Shown here: positions 1 to 8,540 of the stretch, piece by piece | How the letters are laid out: each line of letters begins with the position of its first letter | Numbering within the stretch: the first letter of the stretch is position 1 | Origin: Gemmatimonadaceae bacterium | GTDB taxonomy: Bacteria; Gemmatimonadota; Gemmatimonadetes; Gemmatimonadales; Gemmatimonadaceae | Assembly (NCBI GenBank): GCA_016720905.1 | Contig: JADKJT010000002.1 | Span: 186,001 to 250,000 of the forward strand | Reading direction: 5' to 3' | DNA: 64,000 bases | Position numbers and translations under genes: made by a program | The notes under the pieces: model-generated | Seen by the model: only the letters and a program-made list of their open reading frames with translations | Databases searched by the model: none | What the model was told of the DNA's origin: nothing

Positions 1-1456
1 GATCGGCAGCGGTCGCCGCGGCCACCTCGTGCATGCGCGCGAGGAGGGACTGGAATCCCGTGCCGTTATCCTGTCGCACCTTCCGGCCAAGGAGATCGAG
101 CGCCTGCACGCCGTTTGTCCCCTCGTGAATGGGATTGAGTCGATTGTCGCGATAGTACTGCTCAATGGGATATTCGCGCGCGAAGCCGTAGCCGCCCAGC
201 GTTTGCATTGCCAACGATATGGCCTCCTGCCCCGCTTCACCAGGCCACGCTTTGGCGATCGGAGTCAACATCTCCAGCAGCGCGGCGGCGGTGTGTCGCG
301 CCGTGTCATCGGTGGCTGTTCGCTCCTCATCAACCAGGTGTGCGCACTCGAGAATCAAGGATAAGGCCCCCTCGGCGATGCTCTTCTGCGCCAGCAGCAT
401 GCGGCGTACATCGGGGTGCTCGATGATGGCCACGGGTGGACGCAGTGGATCCTTCTCGCCCGCCAATCGCCCCTGCATACGCGTGCGCGCATACGACAAG
501 GCGTGACGATACGCCGCATAGGCCATGGCGGTTCCGGCACGGCCAACGCCAATCCGCGCTTCGTTCATCATCTGGAACATGCACGACAAGCCCCGATGGG
601 GCTGGCCCACCAGTTCCCCGATGCACTCGGTGTGTTCGCCGAAGTTCAGGATCGTGCTGGTGGTCCCTCGCCACCCCATCTTGTGAATGAGGCCGCCCAA
701 TACCACGCCATTGGCGATCCGCTCGCCGGTGGCAGACGCGCGATAGCGTGGCACCAGCATCAGGGAAATCCCGCGCACGCCTTCCGGAGCGCCGGCGAGG
801 CGCACCAGCACCATGTGCACGATGTTCTCCGACATTTCGTGCTCGCCGCCGGAGATCCACATCTTGGTGCCCGTAATGCAATAACTGTCGGCGGGATACC
901 CGGCACCGGCCGGCGTCGCCTGCGTGCGCAGGTCGGCCAGTGACGACCCCGCGTCGGGCTCCGTGAGGGCCATCGTGCCAAAGGCCCGTCCGGTCAGCAG
1001 CGCTTCCAGATACTGTTCGCGTTGTGCCGGGGTGCCAAAGGTGCGAACGAGATTCGCTACGCCCGTGGTGAGCATGGCATACGACGACGTGGCGACGTTC
1101 GCCGCATCGAACCAGAGCATCGCAGCCGTGGCCACCACATGCGGCAATTGCATGCCGCCATCGGCGTAGTCATGCGCAGCCGCAATGAAGCCGGCGTCGG
1201 CAATGGCGGCCACTCCGCGCTGCACGGCGTCCGGCGTCACCACTCGGCCGTCCTGTACGAACGGCTCCTGCTCGTCGCTCTCACGACGATGCGGCAGCAG
1301 GTGAGTTTCCGCGATCCCGCGCGCGGTGGCAATTACGGCGTCAAACGTCTCCCGTGAATGATCGGCATAGCGCTCACGGCTGGTGAGCGTATCAACCGCC
1401 AGCACCTCGTACAGCTGGAATTCGAGATCGCGGGAACTCAGCATCGAGACGGTCAT
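1..1456 (-). CDS. Acyl-CoA dehydrogenase, 3' end outside the window
   Basis: FAD-dependent acyl-CoA dehydrogenase, expected to oxidise an acyl-CoA to the trans-2-enoyl-CoA and pass electrons to electron-transfer flavoprotein. The start is ATG at 1456 (MTVSMLSSRDLEF); about 485 residues are visible and no stop is reached. Family signatures are clear: TEPDAGSS and the following TKMWISGGEHEM in the middle domain, and LGGYGFAREYPIEQYYRD near residue 417, followed by NPIHEGTNGVQALDLLGRK. The length already seen and the HEGTNGVQALD segment fit the large (about 600-residue) subgroup with an extra C-terminal domain. It is the last visible gene of a minus-strand run, 5 nt after the small membrane protein gene at 1462-1809. 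Substrate chain length cannot be told from sequence. Confidence 0.93.
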   Translation of the reverse strand, partial: MTVSMLSSRDLEFQLYEVLAVDTLTSRERYADHSRETFDAVIATARGIAETHLLPHRRESDEQEPFVQDGRVVTPDAVQRGVAAIADAGFIAAAHDYADGGMQLPHVVATAAMLWFDAANVATSSYAMLTTGVANLVRTFGTPAQREQYLEALLTGRAFGTMALTEPDAGSSLADLRTQATPAGAGYPADSYCITGTKMWISGGEHEMSENIVHMVLVRLAGAPEGVRGISLMLVPRYRASATGERIANGVVLGGLIHKMGWRGTTSTILNFGEHTECIGELVGQPHRGLSCMFQMMNEARIGVGRAGTAMAYAAYRHALSYARTRMQGRLAGEKDPLRPPVAIIEHPDVRRMLLAQKSIAEGALSLILECAHLVDEERTATDDTARHTAAALLEMLTPIAKAWPGEAGQEAISLAMQTLGGYGFAREYPIEQYYRDNRLNPIHEGTNGVQALDLLGRKVRQDNGTGFQSLLARMHEVAAATAAD

Positions 1457-1461
1457 CGACG

Positions 1462-1809
1462 CTATTGCGGGCCCATTAGGAACAGCCCGAGTAGAAACGA
1501 CACGGCGTTCATCACGACCGACGTGAGGAGCACGCGATGGTCCCGGCGCAGGGCGTACACCAGCAGCTTCCACTCGGTCACAACCACCACGGTCTCAAAC
1601 GCCAGCAAAGCGGCCAGATACCAGCCGCGCTCCAGCTCTCTCACCTCCAGCGCCGCCAGTGCAAACGACAAGATCGGATAGGTGAAGACACTCGCCAGCG
1701 CGACGGCGGCCAACTCCTCTCGGCGACGGAATCCGAAGAGTGCGGCAATGGGCACCTCAATGACGATGGTGCCCACCAAGGCCACGGCATAGTATAGGAA
1801 GCCCATCAC
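1462..1809 (-). CDS. Small integral membrane protein, function unknown
   Basis: A 115-residue, very hydrophobic protein with about three or four predicted membrane helices: residues 3-25, 33-55, 66-85 and 92-112. Short charged loops separate them (GFRRRE, EVRELERG, RRDH). No enzyme motif is visible and I do not recognise the family. Its start overlaps the stop of the upstream 69-residue gene by 4 nt, and the acyl-CoA dehydrogenase follows after 5 nt, so all three are probably co-transcribed and the first two translationally coupled. The tight coupling suggests that this protein and its upstream partner act together in the inner membrane. Confidence 0.6.
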   Translation of the reverse strand: MMGFLYYAVALVGTIVIEVPIAALFGFRRREELAAVALASVFTYPILSFALAALEVRELERGWYLAALLAFETVVVVTEWKLLVYALRRDHRVLLTSVVMNAVSFLLGLFLMGPQ

Positions 1810-2015
1810 TTCTTTCCTGCCCGGATAGCCCGCAGCGCCAGCCAGGAGAGGCCTGAAACGACCAAGACGATCGCGACGCCGACCACCAACTCCGCAGGAC
1901 TGAGACCCCGGTCAAACGGTGTGGCGACCACGTCAGCGCGTGCGACACGCGGCGCAAGCACCGAGATACATCCCCAGGTGATCCCCGCCGGCAACCAATG
2001 ACGCCTCTCTCTCAT
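1806..2015 (-). CDS. Small exported single-pass membrane protein, unknown
   Basis: A 69-residue protein with a signal-peptide-like N terminus (RERRH, a hydrophobic stretch, then APRVARA as a likely cleavage site), a short extracytoplasmic segment (DVVATPFDRGLS) and one membrane helix (AELVVGVAIVLVVSGLSWLA), ending in basic RAIRAGKK. No family was recognised. Its last 4 nt overlap the start of the 115-residue membrane protein gene. It lies 25 nt after the MFS-type gene, so a four-gene minus-strand operon is plausible. Being so short it could be missed by gene callers, but the signal/helix layout and the 4-nt overlap support it as a real gene. Confidence 0.55.
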   Translation of the reverse strand: MRERRHWLPAGITWGCISVLAPRVARADVVATPFDRGLSPAELVVGVAIVLVVSGLSWLALRAIRAGKK

Positions 2016-2040
2016 GAAGCGATCCTCCGTGCCCGGTGAT

Positions 2041-3108
2041 TTACGTTGGCGAGGCGATCTGCACGCGCCGTAGTGCTGCGGTCGTTAACAGTGACGCTCG
2101 ACGGAATCCGAAATAGAGCGCGCCGCAGGCCAATGGTAACGCCAGCAGGCCTGAATTGCGCGGGAGTGTGGACGCGGACGCGCCCACCAGTGCGGGGAGT
2201 CCCCCGGCAATCAGCGCCAGCGACACCAGGCCAAAGGCGAAGGCCGGATGTGCCCGAAGTCTGTTGAAAGTGACGGTGGAGGCGACCGGAATCGCCAGGT
2301 TCAGCAACACCGCACCAAACACGCCAAGTATGACATGCGTTGCGCCGCTCATGAGCAACGGAATGGCCGCCAGCAGTCCACCCAACGCGATGAGTCGCCA
2401 TCCGAATGTGTCGGCCAGCACGCCACCTGCGGCGCGGCCAATCGCCACACCCGTCACCACCACGATGGCCAGTGATGGCGTTGACTGCCAGGGAAACCGG
2501 AGCGCGAAGCCGGCAAACGACACCAGCGCGATAGAGAGCAGGACAAACAATACCGGGGCGTCTGTATCACGCGCATCGACATTCGACGAGTCCACGTCGC
2601 GTGGTGGCTCCGACAGGGTGGACGACACGGCGGCAAGCACCAGAAGCGCACTCCCGCCGATCCACGAATGCGTCAGGGCGTGAGATCCCAGGGTCGTTCC
2701 CGCAAACACACCGAGCGCCCCCGGCGCTGCAAAGAGCCCACTCGGCCCCGCGCGTCCCGGCATGAGGCGAAAGCTGATACTGCCGGCACCAACATGAAAC
2801 AGGGCATTGCCAATCCCCAGCGCGACTACGGCCTCAAATGGGCGGCCGGCAAAAAGCACCGATCCGCAGGCGACCAGCGCGCTGCCGGCCATTGCCGCGT
2901 GCCGCGCCGAGTCGCGCGCATCGACGAGCAGGCCCAATAGCGGGCGTGACGCGAACGAAATCAGCCCGTAGGCCAGCAGCAGCGGGGTCCCCGGTGAGCG
3001 CCCGTCGCGTTCGAGTATCGCAAACACGGTCGCCGCGCCGATGGCGTCGATCAGGAAGTGCAGCAAGCCATAGACAGCGAGCGACGCGCGCACAGTCCGA
3101 GCATGCAT
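2041..3108 (-). CDS. MFS-type membrane transporter
   Basis: A 355-residue polytopic membrane protein with about ten to twelve helices and glycine-rich loops resembling Major Facilitator transporters. The loop GLLVDARDSARHA after the second predicted helix is a weak form of the MFS motif A, and VLADTFGWR recurs in the second half, matching the two-fold repeat of the fold. The family is usually 390-420 residues, so this is slightly short. The substrate cannot be inferred. It heads the minus-strand run that leads to the acyl-CoA dehydrogenase and is divergent from the M28 peptidase gene, with about 160 nt between the starts for both promoters. Confidence 0.7.
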   Translation of the reverse strand: MHARTVRASLAVYGLLHFLIDAIGAATVFAILERDGRSPGTPLLLAYGLISFASRPLLGLLVDARDSARHAAMAGSALVACGSVLFAGRPFEAVVALGIGNALFHVGAGSISFRLMPGRAGPSGLFAAPGALGVFAGTTLGSHALTHSWIGGSALLVLAAVSSTLSEPPRDVDSSNVDARDTDAPVLFVLLSIALVSFAGFALRFPWQSTPSLAIVVVTGVAIGRAAGGVLADTFGWRLIALGGLLAAIPLLMSGATHVILGVFGAVLLNLAIPVASTVTFNRLRAHPAFAFGLVSLALIAGGLPALVGASASTLPRNSGLLALPLACGALYFGFRRASLLTTAALRRVQIASPT

Positions 3109-3267
3109 GGAAAGGTCGTGGCGGGTGACCGGGCGATGAAAGCGGAGTGCGGCAACGATACCGGTTCATTGCGGACTGTCAAGGAAGCTGTCCCATGGCG
3201 CGACCCGTTTCAGTATGGCATACTCGGCGGCAACACGAAGCGCCGACGCAAACTCCGGTGGAGCCCC

Positions 3268-4965
3268 ATGACCCTGTTGACCGTAGTCCGCATCGCAACT
3301 CTCGCGGCAATCACGCCGGTCATGCTCTCAGCGCAACCCGATCGCGGCGCGACTGGCATGCGCGCCGATGTTGCGCGCGCGGCGTCGACGATCATGGCGC
3401 CGCCAATGCTGGCAGACATCGCCATGCTCGCGTCCGATGCCTTCGAGGGGCGCTCACCGGGTACCCGCGGCGAGGACTCCAGTGTGGCATTTCTGCAGCG
3501 TGCGTTCCGAGGTATCGGACTCAAGCCCGGCAATCCGGATGGCACCTACATCCAGCGGGTGCCGCTCGTCGGGACGACGTCGATGATCGACGCGCGTGTC
3601 ACAACGCAGGGCACCACGAAGACGCTCAAGCCGCTGGACGAGATTGTCGCCTGGTCCTTGCACCCTGAATCGCTGGTGTCGGTGAAGTCCACCGGCATCG
3701 TCTTTGTTGGCTATGGAGTGGTGGCGCCGGAATACCAGTGGGATGACTTCAAGGGCGTTGATGTGCGCGGCAAGGTGGTGATCATGCTGGTGGGTGATCC
3801 GCCCATCCCCGATGTCCGCGATACCACGCAGTTGGACAGCACGATGTTTCGCGGCAAGGCCATGACGTACTACGGTCGATGGACCTACAAGTACGAAATG
3901 GCGGCCGAACGCGGCGCGGCCGCGGTCCTCCTCGTACATCAGACAGGTCCGGCGGGGTATCCCTGGACCACCGTGCAGAGCAATGCGCGCGAAAAACTGG
4001 AGATTGCCAACGGTCCGGCGCATGCCAAGGTGGAAGGATGGATCCACCTCGATGCGGCGAAGCGCCTCTTTGCCGAGAACGGCAAGGACTTTGTGGCGCT
4101 GGAGCGGACGGCACGGACGCGTGCGTTTCGTCCCGTCACGCTTGGCAGCACCGCGGCCATCACGGTGCACAACACCGTTCGACGCATGGCATCGCGCAAT
4201 GTGGTGGCGCGCCTGGATGGCGCGGACGCGACGGTCAGGAACGAGTACGTGGTCATGTCGGCGCACTGGGATGGATACGGTATCGGCCGTGCCATCAACG
4301 GCGATTCCATTTACAACGGCGCCCTCGACGATGCCACCGGCGTGGCGTGGCTGCTGGCGCAAGCGCGCGCGTTCAAGGCGCGAACGATGCCACCCAGGCG
4401 CACGATCATCTTTCTCGCGGTGACCGCCGAAGAGTCGGGATTGCTGGGGTCCCGCTGGTACGGCGCCCATCCACTGTACCCGCTCGCGAAGACACTCGCC
4501 AATATCAACATGGATGCGATGAACGCGTATGGCCGCACCAAGGCGATTGTCAGTCTGGGTGTCGGCCAATCATCGCTGGAAGACATCCTGGCGCAGGAAG
4601 CGGCCAACGACACGCGGGTGGTGAAGCCCGATCCGGAATCCGAGAAGGGCTACTTCTATCGGGCCGATCATTTCGAATTCGCGCGCCAGGGCGTGCCCGC
4701 GCTGTCGTTCCTGTTCCCCGGTACCGATTATCTCGACAAGCCTGCGGGCTACGAGCAGAAGGTGCGCGGCGACTACATCGCACGCGACTACCACAAGCCA
4801 AGCGACGACGTGAAAGCCGACTGGGATCTGGCCGGTATCGTGGAGGACACGCGCCTCACGTTTCGCGTGGCCAGTACAGTGGCGGACGGCAGCGTATGGC
4901 CCACATGGAAGGCGGGCTCGGAGTTCCGGGCCCGGCGTGAACGGGCCTTGGGGACTCGGCGGTAG
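3268..4965 (+). CDS. Secreted M28-family metallopeptidase with PA domain
   Basis: A 565-residue exported zinc peptidase, probably an aminopeptidase acting in the periplasm. The start is ATG 3268 with GGTGGAG upstream and a signal peptide ending near MLSAQ. A protease-associated (PA) insert occupies about residues 150-260. The di-zinc catalytic core shows the M28 residues: His in SAHWDGYG (about 332), Asp in LDDATG (about 354), the glutamate pair in TAEESGLLGS (about 386), Asp in NMDAMN (about 415) and His in DHFEFA (about 467). An upstream in-frame ATG at 3058 would add 70 residues without a signal peptide and is less likely. The S41 peptidase gene follows after 5 nt, so the two probably form a degradative operon. 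Confidence 0.93.
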   Translation: MTLLTVVRIATLAAITPVMLSAQPDRGATGMRADVARAASTIMAPPMLADIAMLASDAFEGRSPGTRGEDSSVAFLQRAFRGIGLKPGNPDGTYIQRVPLVGTTSMIDARVTTQGTTKTLKPLDEIVAWSLHPESLVSVKSTGIVFVGYGVVAPEYQWDDFKGVDVRGKVVIMLVGDPPIPDVRDTTQLDSTMFRGKAMTYYGRWTYKYEMAAERGAAAVLLVHQTGPAGYPWTTVQSNAREKLEIANGPAHAKVEGWIHLDAAKRLFAENGKDFVALERTARTRAFRPVTLGSTAAITVHNTVRRMASRNVVARLDGADATVRNEYVVMSAHWDGYGIGRAINGDSIYNGALDDATGVAWLLAQARAFKARTMPPRRTIIFLAVTAEESGLLGSRWYGAHPLYPLAKTLANINMDAMNAYGRTKAIVSLGVGQSSLEDILAQEAANDTRVVKPDPESEKGYFYRADHFEFARQGVPALSFLFPGTDYLDKPAGYEQKVRGDYIARDYHKPSDDVKADWDLAGIVEDTRLTFRVASTVADGSVWPTWKAGSEFRARRERALGTRR

Positions 4966-4970
4966 CCACC

Positions 4971-5990
4971 GTGATGCGACGCCTGTTGCGCCTCATCGCG
5001 CTCGTTCCGCTGCTGGTGTCGGCACCGGCTCACGCGCAATCGACTGCGGCGCTGCCGGTCGACCGCGTCCTGGCGCTGGTTCGTGAACGACACGTGCTGC
5101 GCGACAGCACTGACTGGACCGCCGTCGAACGCGGCGTCCGTGCGGCGGTCGGACGGGCGCGATCCCGCGCCGATTCCATCGATGCGTTGCTGCAGTTGTT
5201 CGTGTCGCTGGACGACGTGCATAGCGCGCTGATCGTGAGCGGCCGGTCCTACAGCCATTATCACGCCATGGATGGTGCGCGCGGCGACAGCCTGCGACAG
5301 CTCATGGGACGCGCGCAATCTGTCGCCTCGCCGCAGTACACGCAAATGCTGTCCAACGTGGCGTACGTGCGACTGCATCATGTGGCACCAACGGGCGCTG
5401 ACGCCGCGCCCGTCGCCGCAGCCATTCGGAGCGCGTTGTGCACGCTCGTCGCACAACGTCCACGTGGTGTCATCCTGGACCTTCGGCTGAACACCGGCGG
5501 CAACATGTATCCGATGCTGGGTGGATTGGGTCCGCTCCTCGGTGATGGGCCTATCGGCGGCGAGGTCGATGCCACGGGGCGCATGGTGCGGTCCTGGACT
5601 ATCGTCGGAGGGAACTTCGAACAGGCCGGTGCCGCGCGCACAGGGTTGCGGCAAGACTGCCCGGCAGCGGCAACGTTGCCTGTCGTGGTATTGATTGGCC
5701 CGCTGACCATCAGTTCGGGCGAGGCGGTTGCGGCGGCCTTTCGGGGAAGACCGCGAACAGCGCTTCTTGGCGAGTCACCCGAGCCAGGGTACAGCACGGC
5801 GAATGGGTGGTTTCCGATAGACGCCGATGTCACGCTCAATCTGTCCACCGAATTCCTCGTTGATCGGCGCGGGGTGGTCGTGCGACGCACGGTGGCGCCG
5901 GACCAGGTGGTACGCGGGTGGGACTTCGACCAACTGGACCGCGATCCGGTCGTTCTCGCCGCGATCGCATGGCTGGGTAGAAATCGCTGA
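4971..5990 (+). CDS. Secreted S41-family peptidase
   Basis: A 339-residue exported serine peptidase of the tail-specific/IRBP type. It has a signal peptide (MRRLLRLIALVPLLVSAPAHAQ), an N-terminal helical region and the crotonase-like catalytic domain, with ILDLRLNTGGNMYPM (about residues 165-179) and the nucleophile segment GPLTISSGEAVAAA (about 243-256), where the second Ser is the likely nucleophile. The catalytic lysine of C-terminal processing peptidases is not apparent (GESPEPGYST follows), as in the IRBP-like subgroup. No PDZ domain is present. GTG at 4971 is followed immediately by ATG at 4974 and either could be the start. It sits 5 nt after the M28 gene, suggesting coupled expression. 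Confidence 0.88.
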   Translation: MMRRLLRLIALVPLLVSAPAHAQSTAALPVDRVLALVRERHVLRDSTDWTAVERGVRAAVGRARSRADSIDALLQLFVSLDDVHSALIVSGRSYSHYHAMDGARGDSLRQLMGRAQSVASPQYTQMLSNVAYVRLHHVAPTGADAAPVAAAIRSALCTLVAQRPRGVILDLRLNTGGNMYPMLGGLGPLLGDGPIGGEVDATGRMVRSWTIVGGNFEQAGAARTGLRQDCPAAATLPVVVLIGPLTISSGEAVAAAFRGRPRTALLGESPEPGYSTANGWFPIDADVTLNLSTEFLVDRRGVVVRRTVAPDQVVRGWDFDQLDRDPVVLAAIAWLGRNR

Positions 5991-6112
5991 CCCGCGAGTC
6001 GGTCGGCTTGTGCCCCTAGGGCGCTGGCGGTCCGGCGAGTAGTTTCGGCCCGATCCGCAGGCGCGCACGCCTTCCCGCCGCCTGCTCTCCCTATTCGCCG
6101 TTCGGAGCATTC

Positions 6113-7681
6113 GTGAGCCAGTCCCCAGGCTTTTCCTCTCGTTGGGCGATGATGCTCGCCATGCTCAGTATGGCGGTCGGCACCGGCAACATCTGGCGCT
6201 TCCCCCGCATCGTTGCCAACAACGGCGGTGGTGAATTCCTGGTGGCGTGGGTCATCTGTCTTTTCACGTGGTCCATTCCGCTCATCCTCATTGAGTTCGG
6301 AATGGGACGCATGACACGACTCGGCCCGGTTGGCGCCTTCGTGCGCACACTCGGCCGGAAATCGGCGTGGATGGGCGGCTTCATTGCGTTTGTCGCCATC
6401 GCCATCATGGCCTACTACTCGGTCGTCACCGGATGGACGTTGCGCTATGCACTGGCCGCGGGGCTGGGCCAACTCACTGGCGAGAACTCGGTGAGCTTCT
6501 GGCGGACATTCTCCACCACCACGGCGCCGGTGCTGCCGCACATCCTGTCCATTCTTGGCGCCACGTTCATTGTGGCCAAAGGCGTCAAAGGCATCGAGCG
6601 CACCACGACGATCCTCATGCCAATTCTGATTGGCTTGATCCTGATCCTGACCGTTCGCGCGCTCATGTTGCCAGGCGCCGGCGCGGGCCTCGACTATTTC
6701 TACGGCGTCGATTGGCATCGCCTGAGCGATGCGAACATCTGGCTGCAAGCACTCACCCAGAATGCCTGGGACACCGGCGCCGGCTGGGGACTCGTCCTGA
6801 CGTACGCGGCATACATGCGCCACAATGAGGATACGGCACTCAACGCCTTCATTCTCCCGGCCGCCAACAATCTGGTGTCGTTGTGCGCGGGCATGATGGT
6901 GTTCTGCACCGTGTTCACCGTCATCCCGCAATTGGTCTCGTCCATCGCCAGCAACCCGCAGGCACTGGCCGATTTCCCCGACCTGCAGAAAGCGGTGGCC
7001 GAAGGCGCCGCCCTTAATGCCGATCTGGTGCAGCGCACGATTTTCGGTGCGGGCAACGAAGGGGTCACGTTCATCTGGATTCCGAAACTGTTCTCCACCC
7101 TGCCGGCGGGTGGCCTGTTCATGACCTTCTTCTTCCTCGCGCTCTTCTTTGCGGCGTTCACCTCGTTGATCTCCATGGTGGAGTTGGGCACGCGCGTGTT
7201 GCTCGACATGGGATGGACCCGCGCACGTGCCGTGTGGGTGGTTGGCGCATTCGGACTCATCATCGGCTTGCCGTCCGCATTCTCACTGAACTTCCTGCAC
7301 AACCAGGACTGGGTGTGGGGCGTCGGTCTCATGCTCTCCGGACTGTTCTTTGCCATCGCCGTCATTCGCATGGGGCCGGCAAAGTTCCGCGCCGAGCAGA
7401 TCAATCACCAGTACTCCAATATCCGTGTGGGCGCGTGGTGGGATCTGTGTATCCGCTATCTGGTGCCGTTCGAAGCCATTGCGCTGATGGCCTGGTGGAT
7501 GTGGCAGGTGCGTGGACCCGGCGCGCTGGATCCGTTCGGGATCGAGAACATCGGCACGATCATTCTGCAGTGGTCCATCGCCATCGCCTTGCTGCTGCTG
7601 TTCAACAAGACGCTCGCCAAGGTGAATCCGGTGGAAACGGCCGAGATGGACGCTGGCCGCATGCCGCCGAGCATCCCGTGA
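6113..7681 (+). CDS. Sodium-dependent neurotransmitter-type symporter (NSS/SNF)
   Basis: A 522-residue inner-membrane symporter of the LeuT-like neurotransmitter:sodium symporter family, expected to import an amino acid or related amine with Na+. The family signature is at the N terminus: SMAVGTGNIWRFPRIVANNGG (residues about 19-39), in the unwound TM1 region that binds Na+ and substrate. Around eleven or twelve helices follow. The start is GTG at 6113, with GGAG about 7 nt upstream. Its stop overlaps the GTG start of the following MBL-fold hydrolase in GTGA, so the two are translationally coupled; importer and hydrolase may handle one compound class. The substrate itself is not predictable. 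Confidence 0.92.
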   Translation: MSQSPGFSSRWAMMLAMLSMAVGTGNIWRFPRIVANNGGGEFLVAWVICLFTWSIPLILIEFGMGRMTRLGPVGAFVRTLGRKSAWMGGFIAFVAIAIMAYYSVVTGWTLRYALAAGLGQLTGENSVSFWRTFSTTTAPVLPHILSILGATFIVAKGVKGIERTTTILMPILIGLILILTVRALMLPGAGAGLDYFYGVDWHRLSDANIWLQALTQNAWDTGAGWGLVLTYAAYMRHNEDTALNAFILPAANNLVSLCAGMMVFCTVFTVIPQLVSSIASNPQALADFPDLQKAVAEGAALNADLVQRTIFGAGNEGVTFIWIPKLFSTLPAGGLFMTFFFLALFFAAFTSLISMVELGTRVLLDMGWTRARAVWVVGAFGLIIGLPSAFSLNFLHNQDWVWGVGLMLSGLFFAIAVIRMGPAKFRAEQINHQYSNIRVGAWWDLCIRYLVPFEAIALMAWWMWQVRGPGALDPFGIENIGTIILQWSIAIALLLLFNKTLAKVNPVETAEMDAGRMPPSIP

Positions 7682-8529
7682 CGCGTCGGGGCGTCTTCGC
7701 GGCCGTCGCCTTGGCGCTCGCGCCAGTGGCGTTTGCACCGATGACAGCGAGCGCGCAATCGGCTCCGCGCTGGGAGGCGTACGCCATTCGCTACGCCACA
7801 TTGCCGGCGTTCCGGGTGTCGGGACTTGTCGCCGGCGCCGACACCGCCCGGCGCATCGACGCTGACTGCATGATCTGGCTGTTGAAAGGCCCAAGTGGCC
7901 GCACGGTACTGGTTGATGCCGGCTTCAAGCGCGCCGATCTCATCGCGCGTTGGAAACCCACCAACTACGTTCGACCCGACTCGGCGGTGATGCGCGCCGG
8001 CGTCAACGCCGGCGACATCACTGACGTCATCGTCTCGCACATTCACTGGGATCACTTCGACGGCGCCGACCTGTTCCCCAACGCGAAGATCTGGATCCAG
8101 CGTGACGAAGTGGAGCATCACATAGACTCGACCGGCAAGGTGCTCGATCGCGCCATTGACGGGCCCGATGCGGCCATGCTGCACATGCTGCGAACGGCCG
8201 GGCGCGTGGCGTATGTCGATGGCGACGCCCGGGAGATCCTGCCCGGTATCATCGTGTATACGGGTGGCAAGCACACGTTCCAGTCGCAGTACGTTGGGGT
8301 GCACACGGCACAGGGCACGGTGATCCTCGCGTCGGACAACATGTACCTGTACGAGAACCTCGATCGACAGGTCCCGATTGCGCAGACGCTGGACGCCGCG
8401 TCAAACCTCGCCGCGCAACGTCGAATGGTGACACTGGCCTCGTCGCCGCGACTCATTGTGCCGGGGCACGACCCGGCCGTGCTCGCGCGGTTTGGGACCG
8501 TCGCACCCGACGTCGTGCGAATCAAATAA
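7678..8529 (+). CDS. Exported MBL-fold hydrolase, AHL-lactonase-like
   Basis: A 283-residue metallo-beta-lactamase-fold hydrolase with a signal peptide (TRRGVFAAVALALAPVAFAP ... ASAQ). The metal-binding HxHxDH motif is SHIHWDHFDG (about residues 121-130). Further ligands are likely His in GGKHTFQS, Asp in LASDNMYL and His in VPGHDPAV near the end. The arrangement resembles the N-acyl-homoserine lactonase subgroup, but lactonase activity is inference; other lactones, esters or thioesters are possible. The GTG start at 7678 overlaps the NSS symporter stop (GTGA). The next gene is convergent and 11 nt away, leaving no room for a separate terminator. Confidence 0.88.
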   Translation: MTRRGVFAAVALALAPVAFAPMTASAQSAPRWEAYAIRYATLPAFRVSGLVAGADTARRIDADCMIWLLKGPSGRTVLVDAGFKRADLIARWKPTNYVRPDSAVMRAGVNAGDITDVIVSHIHWDHFDGADLFPNAKIWIQRDEVEHHIDSTGKVLDRAIDGPDAAMLHMLRTAGRVAYVDGDAREILPGIIVYTGGKHTFQSQYVGVHTAQGTVILASDNMYLYENLDRQVPIAQTLDAASNLAAQRRMVTLASSPRLIVPGHDPAVLARFGTVAPDVVRIK

Positions 8530-8540
8530 CCGAACGGTCG

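Noticed and set aside
330..881. 183-codon minus-strand frame at the window start
   Set aside because: Different frame of the acyl-CoA dehydrogenase gene, which runs through here with clear motifs.
5378..6931. Long minus-strand open frame of 517 codons across the S41 and NSS genes
   Set aside because: Lies antisense to two well-supported genes and reads as a low-complexity His/Arg/Asp-rich sequence; a product of GC-rich codon bias.
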